Of a stretch of 64,000 nucleotides of DNA, positions 24,667-36,392 are shown in pieces; position 1 is the stretch's first letter; each line of letters opens with the position of its first letter. Made by a program: the position numbers and the translations under genes. This DNA is from Cardinalis cardinalis (Eukaryota; Chordata; Aves; Passeriformes; Cardinalidae). Location of the stretch: positions 2,292,141 through 2,356,140 of the forward strand of contig JACDOX010000007.1 in NCBI GenBank assembly GCA_014549065.1, written 5' to 3'. The notes beneath the pieces were generated by a model. The model saw only the letters and a program-made list of their open reading frames with translations. It had not been told where the DNA came from and did no database searches.

Positions 24667-27600
24667 ATTAAAAGACAAAAAAGATTTACCATACTTCTTG
24701 TTAATCATATAAAAAAGTAGGAGAGCAGGGAAAAGCAATCAGATTATCATAAGCAAANGAGGACTCAAATTTTTACTCTTAAAGTGATGTCCAAGGAGGA
24801 CACACCAGCCCATCTGTAGCTTTGTCATCTGACAGAAACAGAGGCAACTTGCTGCTGTGCTNCTCTGGGGAAATGAACAAAAAAAGCCAGATGCCTTCAC
24901 TGAAAAACAAAACAAGAAAATATTAAGAAGGAAAAAAAAGCCTGGAACCTCAGTGTCTCTGACAGTGAAATATTAGAATCTTGACAATGATTATTTTAAT
25001 CNTTGAAAGTCTCAGCATTGTAGTACTGAATGCAAGAGTACTTTTGGGAATATTTGTGTTGACATATTGATTTGTACAGGCCTTCAGGTGTTTTACACCA
25101 TTTTTAAGGGAGATGAGCGTACCTGTTTTACAGATTTTGCTAAAATATTTCTAAATCAAGAGGTCAGAAATGTTAACATACAGCCTAGTTTCTATGACAC
25201 AGGTCTCAAAGACAAAAAGTGTGTAGATACTGGTTCGTTCTAAAAATTGCTTATTGTAAAAATTCTTCATGGTGCATTTAACAGTTTAAAATTTTACAGA
25301 GAAATGAAAAAAAGCAGCTCCTTTTTTTTTAACTCATTACAATACTTAGTAGCCTCAGAATTACCTATCTTGGAGTAATAGAAGCATATAAAGTTGAAAA
25401 ATCTAGTGCAGATAAAAGCCCATTCTATTGGCAAATAATGAAATTCTTTCCAAAGCTAGCACAGAGCCTGATGTTCCCCTCTCCCCCTCTCCCTTTCCTG
25501 CCCCCTCCTTGTTCCCAGCCTATATTTTCCTCATATTTGTCAGTCATTTCTTTCTCTTAAGATTCTAGGGAGATTTCTGGGCTTAGACTTTAATATTAGT
25601 AATCTTATTAATTTTTTAAACTTTCACAAGCCTTAAGTGAGAAAACAACATATGGCTGTGCAATGGAGCACCTCTGGAGATTTTATACTCCTCAAACAGC
25701 ACATAAAATCTTATGTTGTGTTCATTCTTATTCATTGCTTGTCTGTCCATATTTTAACGCTGCAAGTATCAAGGTATTGGTCTAATTCATTATGTTTTAT
25801 TTGGTACCATCTGCACCTTAAGGATTGTATTCATGGAAANTTAAAATCTCCTTTCACAAGGGCAGTCCATGGGTGTTTTCTCAGTAGGAGGACTATTCCT
25901 GAAATGGACAGCAAGATATGTGACTGCTTGTTGGACCAAGGCAGTCACAATTCTATCAGGCCAAAAAGCTGCAACTGANATATAACATGAAGCAATCAGT
26001 CAGGATTATGGCTCCTGATATCTAGGACAAAAATCCTGCAATTATAGTCAGACATTTTCTAGAGCCTAATGACCCACACTTGCAATTGTTAAACAAGGGA
26101 GGACCCTTGTTTATATTAGGTGATTAAAGAATGACACTGCTGAATGCAGAATCTCATTTAAAAATTATATTGGGGACATTAGGGATGCATAGTTAAGCAT
26201 GCATATCATTAAAGGCTAGCGCTTTATCAATTTTTAATAATAAATGGTAACCATATATATGTATACTGCATACAAAAGACATTAAAGGAACATTAAGGTT
26301 GAGAAATCCAACATTTAGAAGTTAAGGAATGACAGACTAAATTACCCTTGTTGTGCACAAACATTATGACAGTTCTTTTCACCAACACATAGGAAGTCTG
26401 TAGCNGGAAGGATTAAAAAATTTAGTTTTGTTTGGTTTCAGCTTAAAGCTTGTGTTATAAATGGTTGTCTTTTCTTTTTCTTATTTTTTTTCTCTGCAGT
26501 CTTCTTGTTCATGCCATNTTTCTCACAATATCTGTAGTCTTGCAAAAAAAAAAAATGTGGCTGTGATCATGTACAGATGAAGATATTTTTTCCTGGAAAG
26601 AAAAAGCAATTGTAGCAACTGGAACTGGTAAAAGCATCAGCTAGGAAAGATAATATCTAAAGATAATATAGTACAAAGCATGGCTTTATCCCTGTGTCTG
26701 ATTGTANGTTCATAAGAATCCTGTCCTTGCCCTAAATCCTATTGTGTGGAATTCTTTGTGGCTGATCACTGTTTCTGAAGTCCTGAAGAAATACAATAAA
26801 TATTTCTAAAAAGCACATTGACAGAATACATTCTTGAAGATGCCATTAGTCTTCATTCATTAAAATTAGAAAGAAGCACACCTTGAAATGAAGCCTGTTA
26901 ATGCAAGATGAGGGTCTTTTCTTCAAAAAGNTTGACACTGTTAGTGTGTTGTGAATTTTTAATCTGCACCATAAGAGATGATTTAAAACAAAAATGAAAA
27001 TAATTATAAAAGGAGGAAGACAGAAATAACCATTCATTGCAACAGGAGTAAACATTACTCAGAGTTATAATAGCAAATATTATTATTAATATAAATCCTT
27101 CATACAAGCTTTTCANATGCTTTCTGTTAGTTGCAAACTAAGAGCAAAACACAAAGGGTATTCACAGATATCACACACTCAGTTATTCTGCTGTATGCTT
27201 TGTAAGCATTATTGTTGCTGAGAAAAATTGAATCATGTTTTTTACAGGACTACTGCCATGCTTGATTAGATAACNAAGGTCTTGTGTTCCTTGATTTCAC
27301 CGTTTCCCCCCGCTTTAGGGGAGGATCACCCAGAAGTTACAAATCTCTGCTTTGCATGGACTTTTTAAGGAGTTAGAATTAAAACAATTGCAAGGTACCT
27401 TTCTGCTTTGCCTTTATGCTAAGCACATTGGCAACCATGATGTCAATTAATGTCACTGCCAACATGTAGAGATATAAAGAGTNGGGTATTGCCCAAACAC
27501 CATGGAACGGCCATCAAAAGATGTAAGTCCAAATTCATATANTGTAACCAGTTTCAAGTAAAATAGAACTATTTTAAGGAATCACAAAAGTATTAAAATA

Positions 27601-28837
27601 TATTAAATGGTATTAAAGGGTATTAAAGTGATCATCCTGCTGGGAGAGTTAATATCAAGTCTAAATTCCTTATTTCATTTTCTGCATTGTGCAGAGGAAT
27701 TCACATAAGCTTTGAAACATGGCCTANGTAAAAATTAAATGAAAATATCAAAATGTGCAATGGATATTTTTATTGTTTATTTATTNTTTGAACATTCATT
27801 ATTATAAAAATTATCCATGTGTGGTTTCATTTGTTTTGTATTTCCCTTTCTATATCACAAACTTCATCAAAGATCAAAAGAATGAATAAAACAACAAAAA
27901 GCTTTTATCTTTTTTCCCAAATAAGTACCACTGCATATCTAAACAAAGTCACAATTCATCCCATTTGTAGCCATTTCAGCCTATAGCAGATGTGTGCTTT
28001 GAAAAAAATTATTGGCCTTATGAATCAAGATTTACATTCTTCTTTTCATCTCTGTTGGAGAGAATAATATTCTACAGTAAATGGACATGAAATTCAACAG
28101 TGGGGATATTTCAAATAAAATTAATCAACTTCATTTGCTATATTTTCAAAGAACTACATNGAAGAGATTCACACAAATACTGTTAATAAAAAGCTTTACA
28201 AATGTGCATCTTTGTCTTTAAACATAATTTCTAACTTATGTGAATGAGGGAATGTAGAAGACAGAAAGAAAATTAAATAAACCAGATCAATTAGAGCTTT
28301 TAAACTTAAAAATAGTCACCATGTCCAGTTTGGCTGTGAATTCATTATAATGCTAGCAATGGGTTAAATATTAGTTCTGCAGGAGGATNCTCAAAGGTCA
28401 GAAGATTGGCAATTATTTGGTTCTGTTTCTTAGCTAGCTATAGTAATGGGTTTATAGGTAAATGAGTAAAAGTTGGATAGTGACACAAGAGATTAAATTT
28501 TAGGTATTGTTATACAGCATCTAACTTCAACAAGAGTCATTGTTGCTATCTGCCAGTTCTTGTGATTTAAGCATTATCTCTGTTATACTCAGATGAATAG
28601 CAGATTTAATGTAAAGCCTAGTTAAAACTCAATGACATGATTGAAATGGAACAAAGTATACACACACAAAGTGACAGAGCATATCTTCCAAATAAACCAC
28701 TTTTTTAAAGCCCTAATTACTTGTATATTTATTCATATCCTTTGGTTTATTAGATAAAGAATAGGTGATAAAAATATTCCATCAACAATAGCCTTTGATA
28801 TCAAACACAGCTTTGTTGGGTATTGAATTGGCCAGAA

Positions 28838-28935
28838 AAAACAAAAAACCAAATCAAACCAAACCATAACAAACCCCCTCACAAAATGAAAAACGAACAA
28901 CAAAGGAAATCAAAATCCGACCCCAAACCAAACTA
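28838..28935. repeat. A/C-rich low-complexity stretch
   Basis: About 100 bases almost free of G and T on the + strand, with AAACC and AAACA words. It has no clear period. Confidence 0.6.
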
Positions 28936-30401
28936 TGACTTGAACTAGTGAATTGAACTAGTAAATAAGGTTGAGATGCCTATTGAAATAAAAAATAAAT
29001 TCAAAATCACAACTAAGAAATGTCCCAAAACCAAAAGAATTTTCAAAGGAAAATTGCACATAAATTNTAGAAGAGGGAAACATAAGGGAAAATAATCTTG
29101 GTTTTATGGACAGTATCATCTCTCTATATAAATAGTAGATTATAGTCAGGGACTGGGGCTTTATCATCAAAGGCCAGGATATTTTGGTCCCAGCCACCCA
29201 TAGGCTATTGCTTTCTCTGTTGTTTCTGTTTTCTTTTTTTCCCCAAGAATAATTTATACTGCCAATCCCAAAGAATTAAAATAGCAGAGAAAAAACAGCA
29301 AACCAACTAACCAAACCCATAAAAACACCCGCAAGCTTGGTTTCTTCACATCTCATTATAATTCTGAAATTTAATAATTTCAAAATAAAATGCATCTTCC
29401 CCTCAAGAGTTTTAAATAAATAATGAGTGGTAGTAGTAGTAATATTATAATAAATTATTGCCATATGGCTTTCCTTCCTGATCAGGGGAATAAATGAGAG
29501 AACCATGCATGATCTCTTACTCTGCTCAGAGGATCTATAGTCATTCACAATGCTTTTAAATTATATTGTTGATGTGGAGAATGAGAGTAACTTATATTAG
29601 TTTTTTAATTAATGTTCGCGTTTACCTGCCGGCTATTCTTTCATTTGACTTTCTGGAGTTAAATCAAAAAGTCCTCTAGCATGATTAAATTATGGTTACC
29701 ATTAACAAACCTTCTGTACCCATAGAAGAAAAGTGGATTGGCTTCTTTGGTAATCACCAATCTCACAGAACTGTCAGGTCTTTTTCAGAGTGAGGGGAGA
29801 GAGGAAGGGCAACCTGGGACCAAGGAGTGTGACTGTTCATAGGGGCTGCCTGACACGACTGCCACAGGAGAGGAACCNGTTCCTTCAAAAGACATGGTTG
29901 CAAAGGCACTGGTCTGACTGTGTCCTTAAATGTTGCTAAACCATTGTCCCATTTACTATTAAACTTTTTTATATTTCTGTTTTATATCCATAGAATNATT
30001 GCTACTTCTGTCTTACAAGTGGAGTGAGTCATTCCACCCATGACAGACACTAAAGAAAAGCCTTCTATCTCCTTCAGACCCCAACAGAGTTTGTTTAGAA
30101 GAGCCAAATTTAATACTATGTTNCAGCAAAAAAACCAAGGTTTATGGAAGACTGAGATTAAAAAATTTAATAGTTTTAACATTTCTATCTGACTAATTTC
30201 TAAGTGGGTTAAAAAATACTGTTTTGTTTTTTTTAAAAAAAAAAAGAAAATTAAAAAAAGAAGGTTTTTCTACGTTACACTATTTTCTAGACACAGACTT
30301 AACAAAAGCTTTTAAGTAGGGATTACAGACCAAGCAGGCGTCAGCACTGCTATGTGCTCATTACCACTTCATGTGCACCTACCACTCCTACAGCCATCAT
30401 C

Positions 30402-30471
<70 letters not shown>

Positions 30472-30472
30472 T
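30402..30472. repeat. (ATT)n microsatellite, about 23 units
   Basis: An uninterrupted ATT array of about 70 bases, the longest pure microsatellite in the window. Arrays this long and pure are usually polymorphic. Confidence 0.97.
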
Positions 30473-31147
30473 TAACAGTCTAACTCAGGTTGTCTAAAAC
30501 CATTCTTTACTTTCATGAATTGTTGTGTGATGTTAAGACTTCTTATCACTTCCAGCTTTCTCAGGTAGCCTTTTCACTAAGGATCTGTCTAGCTGATCAG
30601 AGCAAGGATCTGTTGGATCTGAGTCCTCTGAATGTTTCAAGTNTCAATGCACAGGAGCATTCAAATGCTGCAGAGTCCTTGGATCCAAGAACACAAGATC
30701 ACTAAGCAACGCCACATATGGCCTCAGATGGGACACATCATGTCTTTTGTAAAATATTGGTTGTTCTGGACACCCAAAGTAGCTGACTTACCTAGGACTT
30801 CTCACTTTCATTTCATTTACTTGGAAGACTTCTAGTTATGGCAAGTTGTATAATTTTGCCTGGTCAGTTTTATGGATTGCATTATGTGAAAGATGATTTC
30901 TTCGATCAAGCAATTGCATAATCAAACTCATCAGTTTCTGATTGCTCATTCAACGCCATGGCACACCACACTACTGCACTGTGGCAACTTCTTGCTGTTT
31001 CCTTGTGCTTGTAAGATATTTTTGGTATAGCTATAATTTCTCATTTCCTCAAAATAGAGTGGGCAACAGAAAAGACTTAAACAAAACAAAGCTTTACTAA
31101 GATCATCAATATAAATAGAGAGAAAACTTGAGAAGAGGAAAAAAAAA
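30473..31147. other. Unique stretch, no gene seen
   Basis: Only short chance frames. No recognised repeat. Confidence 0.5.
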
Positions 31148-31353
31148 GTGGAGAAGTACACAGCATTTTGCCAGTGAGTCCCAGAGCANTAGTTTCAAAA
31201 CTGAGTAGCTGATCAGTGTGGGACAAAGTAGAAGTGGTTATTATGAGGGCTGAAGAGTGAAAAGAAGGGGTCAGTTCTCTATCTAGGCATCCNTAAGAGG
31301 AGTGGTGGCATAACCAAGGTTTTTACTGCACTTCTTGAGAGTACCCNTCAGGT
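31148..31353 (+). repeat. Left arm of a 206-bp inverted repeat
   Basis: This segment is the reverse complement of 32945-33150 with no indels. By eye there are four definite substitutions, plus five positions where one arm has an ambiguous base, so identity over called bases is about 98%. The outer end starts GTGGAGAAGTACACAGCATT and the inner end is CCNTCAGGT. Similarity stops abruptly at both ends. The arm has no recognisable transposon or coding content. Confidence 0.95.
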
Positions 31354-31365
31354 ACTCTCAAGAAG
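31331..31365. repeat. Perfect 15-bp hairpin at the inner edge of the left arm
   Basis: CTTCTTGAGAGTACC, a 5-base loop (CNTCA), then its exact reverse complement GGTACTCTCAAGAAG. The hairpin straddles the point where similarity to the right arm ends (31353). The right arm has the GGTACTCTCAAGAAG word once only. Confidence 0.93.
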
Positions 31366-32944
31366 ATTTTCCAACAACGAGAAGAAAGTAAACAAATTTT
31401 CATGTTAAATACCAATATGCTAGATTTAATATGGAAAAAGAAAGAACTATGAAATCAAATTTTAAAATAAAACCAGAGAAAACTTTATTGGTCTGTCTGT
31501 ATTTTGCCTCATGTCTATTNCATAGCAACTGAGAGAGAATGTTCTGTTACCAAAGTTGCCAGAGCTCTGGAAAACTCAAGGCACTTCAAAATATGCCAGT
31601 AAAGTGCTGGTGGNAAAGTGGCTAGTTCACAAAAACCTAAACATAGATTGATATGTGCGGAAAAACTCCTTCAGATGTCATTTAGTCTATCGTCCCTGAC
31701 ATTGGTCAGACAGATAATTTAGAAAAGCACTCAAGAGTTTTGTAGAAAGCCATAAAACAGCTGATGTGACGAGGCCCATCCTTGAAGAGAGGCAGCCCCT
31801 GGTGTAGGGTCATCAATAGTGTCTGCTGAGATTTTGGAGCTGTAGATGGGCAGAGAAGATCAATGCCCTGACTGGGACAGAATGCATGGCTAGTATCTCT
31901 TCTGGCTTTTTTCTTGCTTTCCAAATCCTCTTGCCATAGATTCTTCTCTGTTCCTGTCCTTCTTCAACCCCTTGTAGCTTTCTGAATTCATCAGGCAGTT
32001 TTTGCCTCTCATCCTGCATTCTGAAACAGTTTGTGGTCTTGAGCTTCAAGGAGAGATAATCATCAAGCACCTACAGAAGAAATACATTTTATTTGGTATT
32101 CCTCCAAGAAATGTAAGGAAAATAATTTNTTCTCCAGTATAAAACTTATTTCAAAAATACTAACATTTCTAATTTACAAGATAGTCTGATTGGAAATAAA
32201 AGATGGAATTAAAACAAGACTTATGTACACATGGTGTGTGTATTTTTAATCCTTCATCNGTCCTCTTAAATAAATAGGAAAATTACTAACCTATAGCACC
32301 ATTGTAGTATTGAGGAGTTATAATTTCCATTCTGTTTGCTAGATTGTGGTGCTATTCAACTATACATGGAATTTATATATTTTTTGTGGCTTTTTCTTCA
32401 GCTATATGATATACCTACATCATTATTGCCCTAGCCTATAAATTTCCACAAGAACAAAGTATTTCAAGGCAATTTTTTTTATTCCTACTGTAGTCTTAAA
32501 CTGGTTAGTACCTAGTCAGGTATAATTCTCTGAAGGTTGAAAATATATATTTTGATTGACAGAAAATAGGTCAGCTGCCTATTTCGGACCAGTTGTGTGT
32601 TGCATATCTTGAAAAATACATTGCTACCTGAAGAATAAGNAATTAAAATCCAAGTTAAGGTAATATAAGTTACAGCCAGAATTAGATGCTACATGACATC
32701 AACATGTTATCATTTGAGTAATACCTATATCTGAGACTTTAATTCAAAAATTTGCTGTGATGACAGACTAAACTAGTTGCTTGCAATGATAAACAGCAAA
32801 TACCAACACCTCCAAGGAAGATTGGAAAGGANTATTATTTTCTATATAAATAGTAGCACGGTGAAGAGAACACAGTCAGAGATGCCTCACAGTTTAACCA
32901 GTCCNGAGAACTGCTGAGGATGAGATAAAGCAGAGAGATTAAAC
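31354..32944. other. Spacer of the inverted repeat
   Basis: About 1.6 kb of mostly unique DNA between the arms. It contains no transposase-like frame. The only notable part is a G+C-richer block at 31690-32075 with overlapping minus-strand frames and a splice-acceptor-like sequence. Confidence 0.55.
31813..32075 (-). other. Open frame with upstream splice-acceptor-like site, unrecognised
   Basis: On the minus strand a polypyrimidine-rich TATTTCTTCTGTAG at about 32075 is followed by an open frame of about 85 codons. It begins VLDDYLSLKLKTTNCFRMQD and is rich in charged residues (ERQKLPDEFRKLQGVEEGQE, KRIWKARKKPEE). The composition is more protein-like than other chance frames here. I recognise no family and see no matching donor site. 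It may be a lone non-coding exon, a relic of an old repeat, or chance. Confidence 0.2.
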
Positions 32945-33150
32945 ACCTGATGGGTACTCTCAAGAAGTGCAGTAAAAATCTTGGTTATGCCACCACTCCT
33001 CTTAGGGATGCCTGGAGAGAGAACTGACCCCTTCTTTTCANTCTTCAGCCCTCATAATAACCACTTCTGCTTTGTCCCACACTGATCAGCTACTCAGTTT
33101 TGAAACTATTGCTCTNGGACTCACTGGCAAAATGCTGTGTACTTCTCCAC
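32945..33150 (-). repeat. Right arm of the 206-bp inverted repeat
   Basis: Reverse complement of 31148-31353. The inner end starts ACCTGATGGGTACTCTCAAG and the outer end finishes GTACTTCTCCAC. Flanks beyond both outer ends (an A run on the left, TAACTCAAAG on the right) show neither a target duplication nor continued inverted similarity. Confidence 0.95.
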
Positions 33151-33924
33151 TAACTCAAAGAGCCACAGAAGACAAAAGGAAGTCTTACAGATGGTCAGAT
33201 TTAATCTCAGTCAGTTCTGACATGGAAAATTAAGTGACANATTACTAGGACCATGAAAAAAATGTTTATAGGTTGTGATATAAATTATANAATGGTTGTC
33301 ATGAGAAGATAGAAGCTGGTTAAGCTAATTGCATTCAAGAGTGAGAAACTTGGCTATGAGCAATACACNGCCAGGTTATTTTATAGTTTTTAGTTGCAAT
33401 GAAAAGCAAGAACATTCAGAAAAAGATATTGGAGTGCATGACACAGTGGATTGGAGATTTTTTCCAAATAGAGTATTCCTATTTCCAAAAGGCCAAGAAG
33501 CTAGATAAATTAAAAAAAAAAAAAAACTAGTAAAGCAAATGAACTTTAATCACAATTTCTCCAAATATACACTGCTCCATTCATCTCTGATTAAGTTTGC
33601 CTTCTACTTTCTCTGTATGGTTATTCAGGGTAAACACTTCCAGAAAGCAATTCAATATATTCTACAAAAACATATTTGAGTCATCCTCTGACAGTGTTCA
33701 TTTCTCTCCATTCTTCTTAGATGAGAGAGACTAAGCAGCTGGTTTAAAGTAGGCACCTAATTTAGAACTAGATGATAATTTAGTACAAGCGAAAAATCTG
33801 TAATATTTACTAAATTTTTTAATGCATTTGAAATTCATTATTTAAACATGCATATTTTGACAAAGTGACTTTACCATATTTATTGTCAGACTCATGCCTT
33901 TATACAAGGCAAAAAATGAACACA
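33151..33924. other. Unique AT-rich stretch, no gene seen
   Basis: Contains a poly-A run at 33512-33525. Nothing else recognised. Confidence 0.55.
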
Positions 33925-34385
33925 GAAGTACAGGTTTAGGTGAGAAGGGACCTCTGGGAGAACATCTGGTCCAATTGCCCTGCTGAAGNAGGACCACTTT
34001 CACCAGGTTGATGGGACCATGTCCACACTGTTTTGAATATTTCCAGAAAGGGACCATGATATTTCTGGACAACCTTTTCCAGTGCTCAGTCACCCTCACA
34101 GCTAAAAACTGCTTCCAAATATTCAGACAGAAGATGCTGTGTTTTACTTCATGCCCATTACCTCCCATCCCTGGACATTGAACGATGTCGGGATGTTCTT
34201 TACAGCCTCCCTTCGGTGGTTTGTTCACATTGGTAAGAGCTCNCTGAGATCTCCAGGATAAACCACGCCAGAACTCTCAACTAAGGAGAGAGATGCNCTT
34301 AAATCATCTTAGTGATTCTTTTTTGGACTCTCTCTTGTGCTTGGTACCTCAAAATTGGATCCAGAATTCCAGGTGTGCCTAAATA
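33925..34385 (-). mobile_element. CR1 LINE fragment, ORF2 C-terminus and 3' UTR
   Basis: The + strand shows the antisense CR1 3' region: GAGAAGGGACCTCTGGGAGA with CATCTGGTCCAATTGCCC, then CAACCTTTTCCAGTGCTCAG, CACCCTCACAGCTAAAAAC, TGGACTCTCTCTTGTGCTTG and GGATCCAGAATTCCAGGTGT. On the minus strand a piece reads FLAVRVTEHWKRLSRNI, cognate to the CR1 FFTVRVVEHWNRLPREV block. It is strongly diverged, so old, and truncated at about 34385. Confidence 0.88.
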
Positions 34386-36339
34386 AAATGAAAGTCACTT
34401 GAAATTTATATTAAGCTTTCAATCATACTTNTATGAAGCTACCTATGATAATTTTCAGATATAAATACTACTTCTCTCATATTTTATCAATCTTTCCACC
34501 AAAAATCTGGTGATAGTCCAGGATATGTCCTACCAGTCCAGTGCTATCTGCCAGGGATGTCTGAAACCTTTGACCATCAAGAAAACTGATCCCTTTCTTC
34601 TTTAGAGGAGAAGCTAATGTTGAAACCTGATGTTAGATGATCTGGAGATTTGATCTTGACTAGTCTGCATTTTAGTTGGGTTTTTTTCCTATCAAAAATT
34701 AAGCATAGTTTTCAAAGCAGAAAATATCACAACCCATCTGCTTATTGTACTTGATCTTGCAGGGGCTCCTAAAGGAATTGCTCAGACATCTGAAGAAAAA
34801 TAAAGCCTATGTGGTAAGTGCAGAATAGAAGANAAAATGACATAAAATTGGCAGTGCCAATTACGATTACCAGCAGAGGAGGAAAAATTTAAAAATACTG
34901 TGGTAGGTAGAAATTAGGTAATCAAAATTATCCATGTATGATAAACTTCTAAGAGAACAAAAAGAAATTTTAGAATCATATGCAATTAATAGCAGAATTT
35001 ATCTCTAAATGGAAAAAAATCCTAAATCAGACAATCATTTTACTGAATAATTAGGATTTATTTCTTTTTAAATCAAATAGAACTTGACTATTGGAAGTAT
35101 ACGTAATTTATAGTGCTATCACATTGTAGTTACTTCTCATGTTTCTGCATGCAGGTGCTAAATCACATTATTGATTNTTGTAAAGTGTGTTTGTTTTACA
35201 ATGAAATATTTTGTATAAATCTGCACACACTTACATGTACACATGAGCTCACTGGTAAAAACCTAGATGCCATTTCTGCAACTTGCTTTAATGACTGTAT
35301 GTACTATAAAAGAGGGTAAAGAGTGTCCTTCAAATTTTAGGCTTTGTCCNTTAAAATAGAAAAACTAGCAATGAAGGAAATACATAAATAGTAACAAGAT
35401 TACTATTAAAACAAGGATAATTTTCAATTAATTTACAAGAGCATCATATAAAAGGGCAGTTGAGGTTCTGCTGTAGTGGGTGTCCAGAGAAGTATTTGAT
35501 ATAATGCCTTAACTCTTCCTGCAGATTGTAGGGGCAAGAACAGACACATCCTTGTTTAGCATGAATGTTATCAACAAGAAACGACAAAGAATTAGTCAAG
35601 CCACCATTACAGGCAGCAGTAGGCCTGATCTCATGTCAAATTCTACTTGATTCTTAGCATGTACTTGAACCCTTGAACCCTAAAGGAAAACTTTTTGAAA
35701 GATGATTGCCTAATAGAAAAATAACTTCAACATTTGAGGTTTGCTTTATGAATCCACAAACTGGGGCCTCAGTTGGTAGCTGTTTGGCATTCGGCTCCTG
35801 AAACAAAANATCAATATCCACAATGAAAGTAAAGATAAATATGATGAAGTGCCTTTGTGGTGAAAGAAGGAAGCCAGATCCCCATCTCCTCCTTTCCCAC
35901 CAGACTTGGTGCACAAGAAGTTACAACCATTTCTGGAAGTGACAAGGGTTACAGTACAGGCAGTTACACTCTGGATATCCAGCCCTACACCATGATCCTC
36001 TTGTGCTCCTGCTTCAGTGTGCTCCTACAGAGTGGTGATAAATTCAGGAGAGCTCCACTGCCTCTCAGAGAAAACCAACAGTCACATAAGTCTGTCAACA
36101 AGTACTAAAGCTTTGAGGGGTTTATTTTATGGATATGGGTCTGGAAAAGTTAATATAATACTTTTTTGCTTTCTTGCCTTAGGAGACTAGATACAAATAG
36201 AGACAAACAAGTGTTTTAGGCCTGGCTAGGCTGAAAACTTGCAGTCTGTCTCTGCTTCGCACTAACTGCTGTTACCATGCTGAACAACTGATGGTTTTCC
36301 TCTTTTGGGGACTTATTTAGCAGGAAGGGGACAGATGNG

Positions 36340-36392
36340 GTAAAGAAAAAGGAGGNAAAAAAGGGAAAAAAAGGAGAAAAAAAGGGAAGAGG
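36340..36392. repeat. Purine-rich GGGAAAAA low-complexity patch
   Basis: A run of A and G only, with GGGAAAAAA and GGAGAAAAAAA words. The apparent Phe/Ser-rich frame on the opposite strand is a compositional artefact. Confidence 0.7.

Larger units (their letters stand above)
22221..30401. other. Unique AT-rich stretch, no gene seen
   Basis: About 8 kb without a credible host exon. It holds two short tandem duplications, a weak CR1-like patch and low-complexity A/C-rich DNA, listed separately. The longest frame (113 codons on the + strand at 25637-25978) crosses an ambiguous base and has no recognisable features. 26100-26250 is A/T-rich with homeodomain- and octamer-like words, but I cannot call it regulatory. 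Confidence 0.55.

Noticed and set aside
25637..25978. 113-codon + strand frame
   Set aside because: No recognisable motif, no splice sites with coding-like structure, crosses an N, and has background composition. Best explained as chance.
31148..33150. Reading the inverted repeat as terminal inverted repeats of a DNA transposon
   Set aside because: No transposase-like frame in the spacer, no target duplication at the outer ends, and the termini match no family I know. Kept as an unexplained inverted duplication.
33842..34228. 128-codon minus-strand frame
   Set aside because: Mostly within the CR1 fragment at 33925-34385. The recognisable part is a CR1 ORF2 remnant and the rest is flanking sequence, so it is not a host gene.
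35440..35650. TATA-like ATATAAAAGGG and acceptor-like TCTTCCTGCAG close together, as a promoter or exon
   Set aside because: No coding frame or repeat structure accompanies them. Short words of this kind are expected in 64 kb.
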